A DNA stretch of 64,000 nucleotides. Origin: a beta proteobacterium AAP99 (GTDB lineage: Bacteria; Pseudomonadota; Gammaproteobacteria; Burkholderiales; Burkholderiaceae_C). The stretch covers positions 62,001-126,000 of the forward strand of contig LJIA01000018.1 of the NCBI GenBank assembly GCA_001295775.1, written 5' to 3'. A program made the position numbers and the translations under genes. Each line of letters starts with the position of its first letter. Within the stretch, counting starts at the first letter, position 1. Positions 62,747-64,000 of the stretch are shown here, piece by piece. Under the pieces are notes generated by a model. The model was not told the DNA's origin and searched no databases. It saw nothing but the letters and a program-made list of their open reading frames with translations.

Positions 62747-63775
62747 ATGGCCTTGCCCATGAAGCGAAGAGAGTGGCTCAGGCTGGCAGCCGGTGCGGCG
62801 GCTGGACTGAGTGCCGCGGCCGCGCCTCGTTGGGGGCTTGCACAGACCCCAACCGGACCCGAGCAGTTGCGAATCGGCTTTCAGAAATCCGCGGTCAACC
62901 TCGTCATCATCAAAGAGCAGCGCGTGCTCGAGCGCCGTTTGCCAGGCACCCGAGTGAGCTGGGTCGAGTTCCCCGCAGGGCCGCAGCTCTTGGAAGCGCT
63001 GTCTGTAGGCAGTCTGGACTTTGGACTGACGGGGGACGCACCGCCGGTATTCGCACAGGCTGCAGGCAAGGATCTGCTGTACGTCGGGGCAGAGCCGGCC
63101 AAGCCTGAGAGCTCCGCCATCCTCGTGCCTTCAGGCTCACCGCTGCAGAAGCTGTCAGACCTGCGTGGCAAGCGCATCGCTCTGCAGAAGGGGTCGAGTT
63201 CGCATTACCTGCTGGTTCGGGCAGTCGAGCAGGCAGGGCTGGACTGGAAAGACATCAACCCCGTGTACCTGCCGCCAGCAGAGGCGCGCGCCGCCTTTGA
63301 GCGAGGCAGTGTGGACGCCTGGGTGATCTGGGATCCGTTCTACGCCGCGACTGAAATCGCGATTCGCCCAAAGATTCTCGCCACCGGTCGGGGCCTGAGC
63401 GGCAACAACTCTTTTTATCTCGCATCGCGCCCGTTCGCGACTCAATACCCCCAGCTGCTGAGCATCCTCTTCGAAGAACTCACCCGGGCCGATCGATTCG
63501 TGCAGGAAAACCGGAGGGAAGCGGTGCGATTGATCGCCGAGTTCAGCGGCCTGCCGCAGGAGACCGTGCAGCTGTTCATTTCGCGTCGGCCAGCATCGCC
63601 TGTCGGTCCTTTGTCTCCCACCACGGTGTTGGATCAGCAGCGCGTGGCCGACGCCTTTCACAAGCTCGATCTCATCCCACGACGGATCGATGTGGCCCAG
63701 ATCGTCTGGCAGCCTGGGGCGACCCGGCTGGCATCCGGTCAGGGTACGGGCACGAGCACTGCAATCAGCCGATAG
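62747..63775 (+). CDS. ssuA: aliphatic sulfonate-binding protein, second copy, Tat signal
   Basis: 342 residues from the ATG at 62747, with AAGGAG six bases upstream. A twin-arginine signal ([16 protein letters not shown]) precedes a substrate-binding domain closely related to the preceding protein, with the same blocks: [31 protein letters not shown] and [18 protein letters not shown]. Two binding proteins in one cluster may widen the range of sulfonates taken up. The different export routes (Tat here, an atypical internal signal in the neighbour) are notable. It is followed by ssuD. Confidence 0.92.
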   Translation: MALPMKRREWLRLAAGAAAGLSAAAAPRWGLAQTPTGPEQLRIGFQKSAVNLVIIKEQRVLERRLPGTRVSWVEFPAGPQLLEALSVGSLDFGLTGDAPPVFAQAAGKDLLYVGAEPAKPESSAILVPSGSPLQKLSDLRGKRIALQKGSSSHYLLVRAVEQAGLDWKDINPVYLPPAEARAAFERGSVDAWVIWDPFYAATEIAIRPKILATGRGLSGNNSFYLASRPFATQYPQLLSILFEELTRADRFVQENRREAVRLIAEFSGLPQETVQLFISRRPASPVGPLSPTTVLDQQRVADAFHKLDLIPRRIDVAQIVWQPGATRLASGQGTGTSTAISR

Positions 63776-63801
63776 ATCTCATAAACCCTCGGAATCGTGC
63801 G

Positions 63802-64000
63802 ATGAGTATCGACAACATCTTCTGGTTTCTGCCGACCCACGGCGACAGCCGCTATCTGGGCACAACTGCCGGCGCCCGTCAGGTGGATCATGCCTATCTC
63901 AAGCAGATCGCCCAGGCTGCGGATCGACTGGGCTACGACGGCGTGCTGATCCCGACCGGTCGGTCCTGTGAGGACCCCTGGGTCGGCGCTTCCAGCCTCA
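63802..64000 (+). CDS. ssuD: FMNH2-dependent alkanesulfonate monooxygenase (5' part only)
   Basis: 66 codons before the window ends. The start [20 protein letters not shown] and the block [22 protein letters not shown] are typical of SsuD, a luciferase-like flavin monooxygenase. It cleaves alkanesulfonates to aldehyde and sulfite using FMNH2 from SsuE. The cluster order predicts ssuC and ssuB downstream, outside the window. Confidence 0.93.
   Translation, partial: MSIDNIFWFLPTHGDSRYLGTTAGARQVDHAYLKQIAQAADRLGYDGVLIPTGRSCEDPWVGASSL

Overview
The window is a GC-rich stretch of bacterial chromosome with no phage, plasmid, rRNA, tRNA or CRISPR feature that I can see. Gene content points to a betaproteobacterium, probably Burkholderiales. 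The markers are a split methionine synthase with a stand-alone homocysteine/Zn half, a RegB/RegA redox pair, GTP-type PEP carboxykinase, a DUF1631 pair, a very long DUF3683-type FAD/Fe-S oxidoreductase, and an sbp-ssuE-ssuA-ssuA-ssuD sulfonate cluster. The species assignment is inference.

Layout. 1-4.1 kb: a truncated MgtC/DUF4010 membrane protein, an exported S9 peptidase and a CDF zinc exporter. 4.1-7.5 kb: a copper operon on the minus strand. It starts with a DUF2946 leader ORF carrying CxxC and a C-terminal RAPP, followed by a TonB-dependent receptor and a YcnI-type periplasmic protein. 7.5-13.4 kb: YnfA, RhlE helicase, exonuclease III and a PAS hybrid kinase. 13.5-16.8 kb: pyrE, a DUF4124 protein, regB and regA. 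16.8-25 kb: two tandem DUF1631 paralogues, a FecR protein and a DUF5916 outer-membrane protein. 25-33.4 kb: LysE, purT, an NTF2/GNAT pair, an acyltransferase, pckG with a terminator-like hairpin in its leader, a D-2-hydroxyacid dehydrogenase and a LuxR regulator. 33.5-41.3 kb: a cold-shock protein with a long GDRPPR/glycine tail, oligopeptidase B, an OmpA lipoprotein, BenE, small proteins and the N-terminal half of MetH. 41.5-44.6 kb: phenylalanine/tyrosine catabolism (hppD, phhA) with a divergent Lrp regulator, and a DUF559 nuclease gene between hppD and phhA that is flanked by inverted copies of a palindromic repeat. 44.6-55.1 kb: a MASE1-EAL protein, DUF3253, HIT, a serine protease/FHA pair, a CoA-transferase, an SbtA-type permease with a LysR regulator, and two dioxygenases. 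55.3-64 kb: the FAD/Fe-S oxidoreductase, then the sulfate/sulfonate cluster, which runs off the window in ssuD.

Points that stand out. (1) The DUF2946-TonB-YcnI operon has all the sequence hallmarks of copper control by a nascent upstream peptide. (2) The DUF559 gene looks like a small mobile cassette: one copy of its flanking repeat lies at the ribosome-binding region and the other encodes the C-terminal tail. (3) A-T-rich intergenic islands at 3' ends of genes share the words GGCCGAAA/TTTCGGCC and CTTTCCGCTT, which looks like an undescribed dispersed repeat family. (4) pckG is preceded by a long hairpin plus T-run directly before its ribosome-binding site, a possible attenuator. (5) The cold-shock protein carries nine GDRPPR repeats in a disordered tail.

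All functions are read from sequence motifs and family knowledge. No searches or folding calculations were run.
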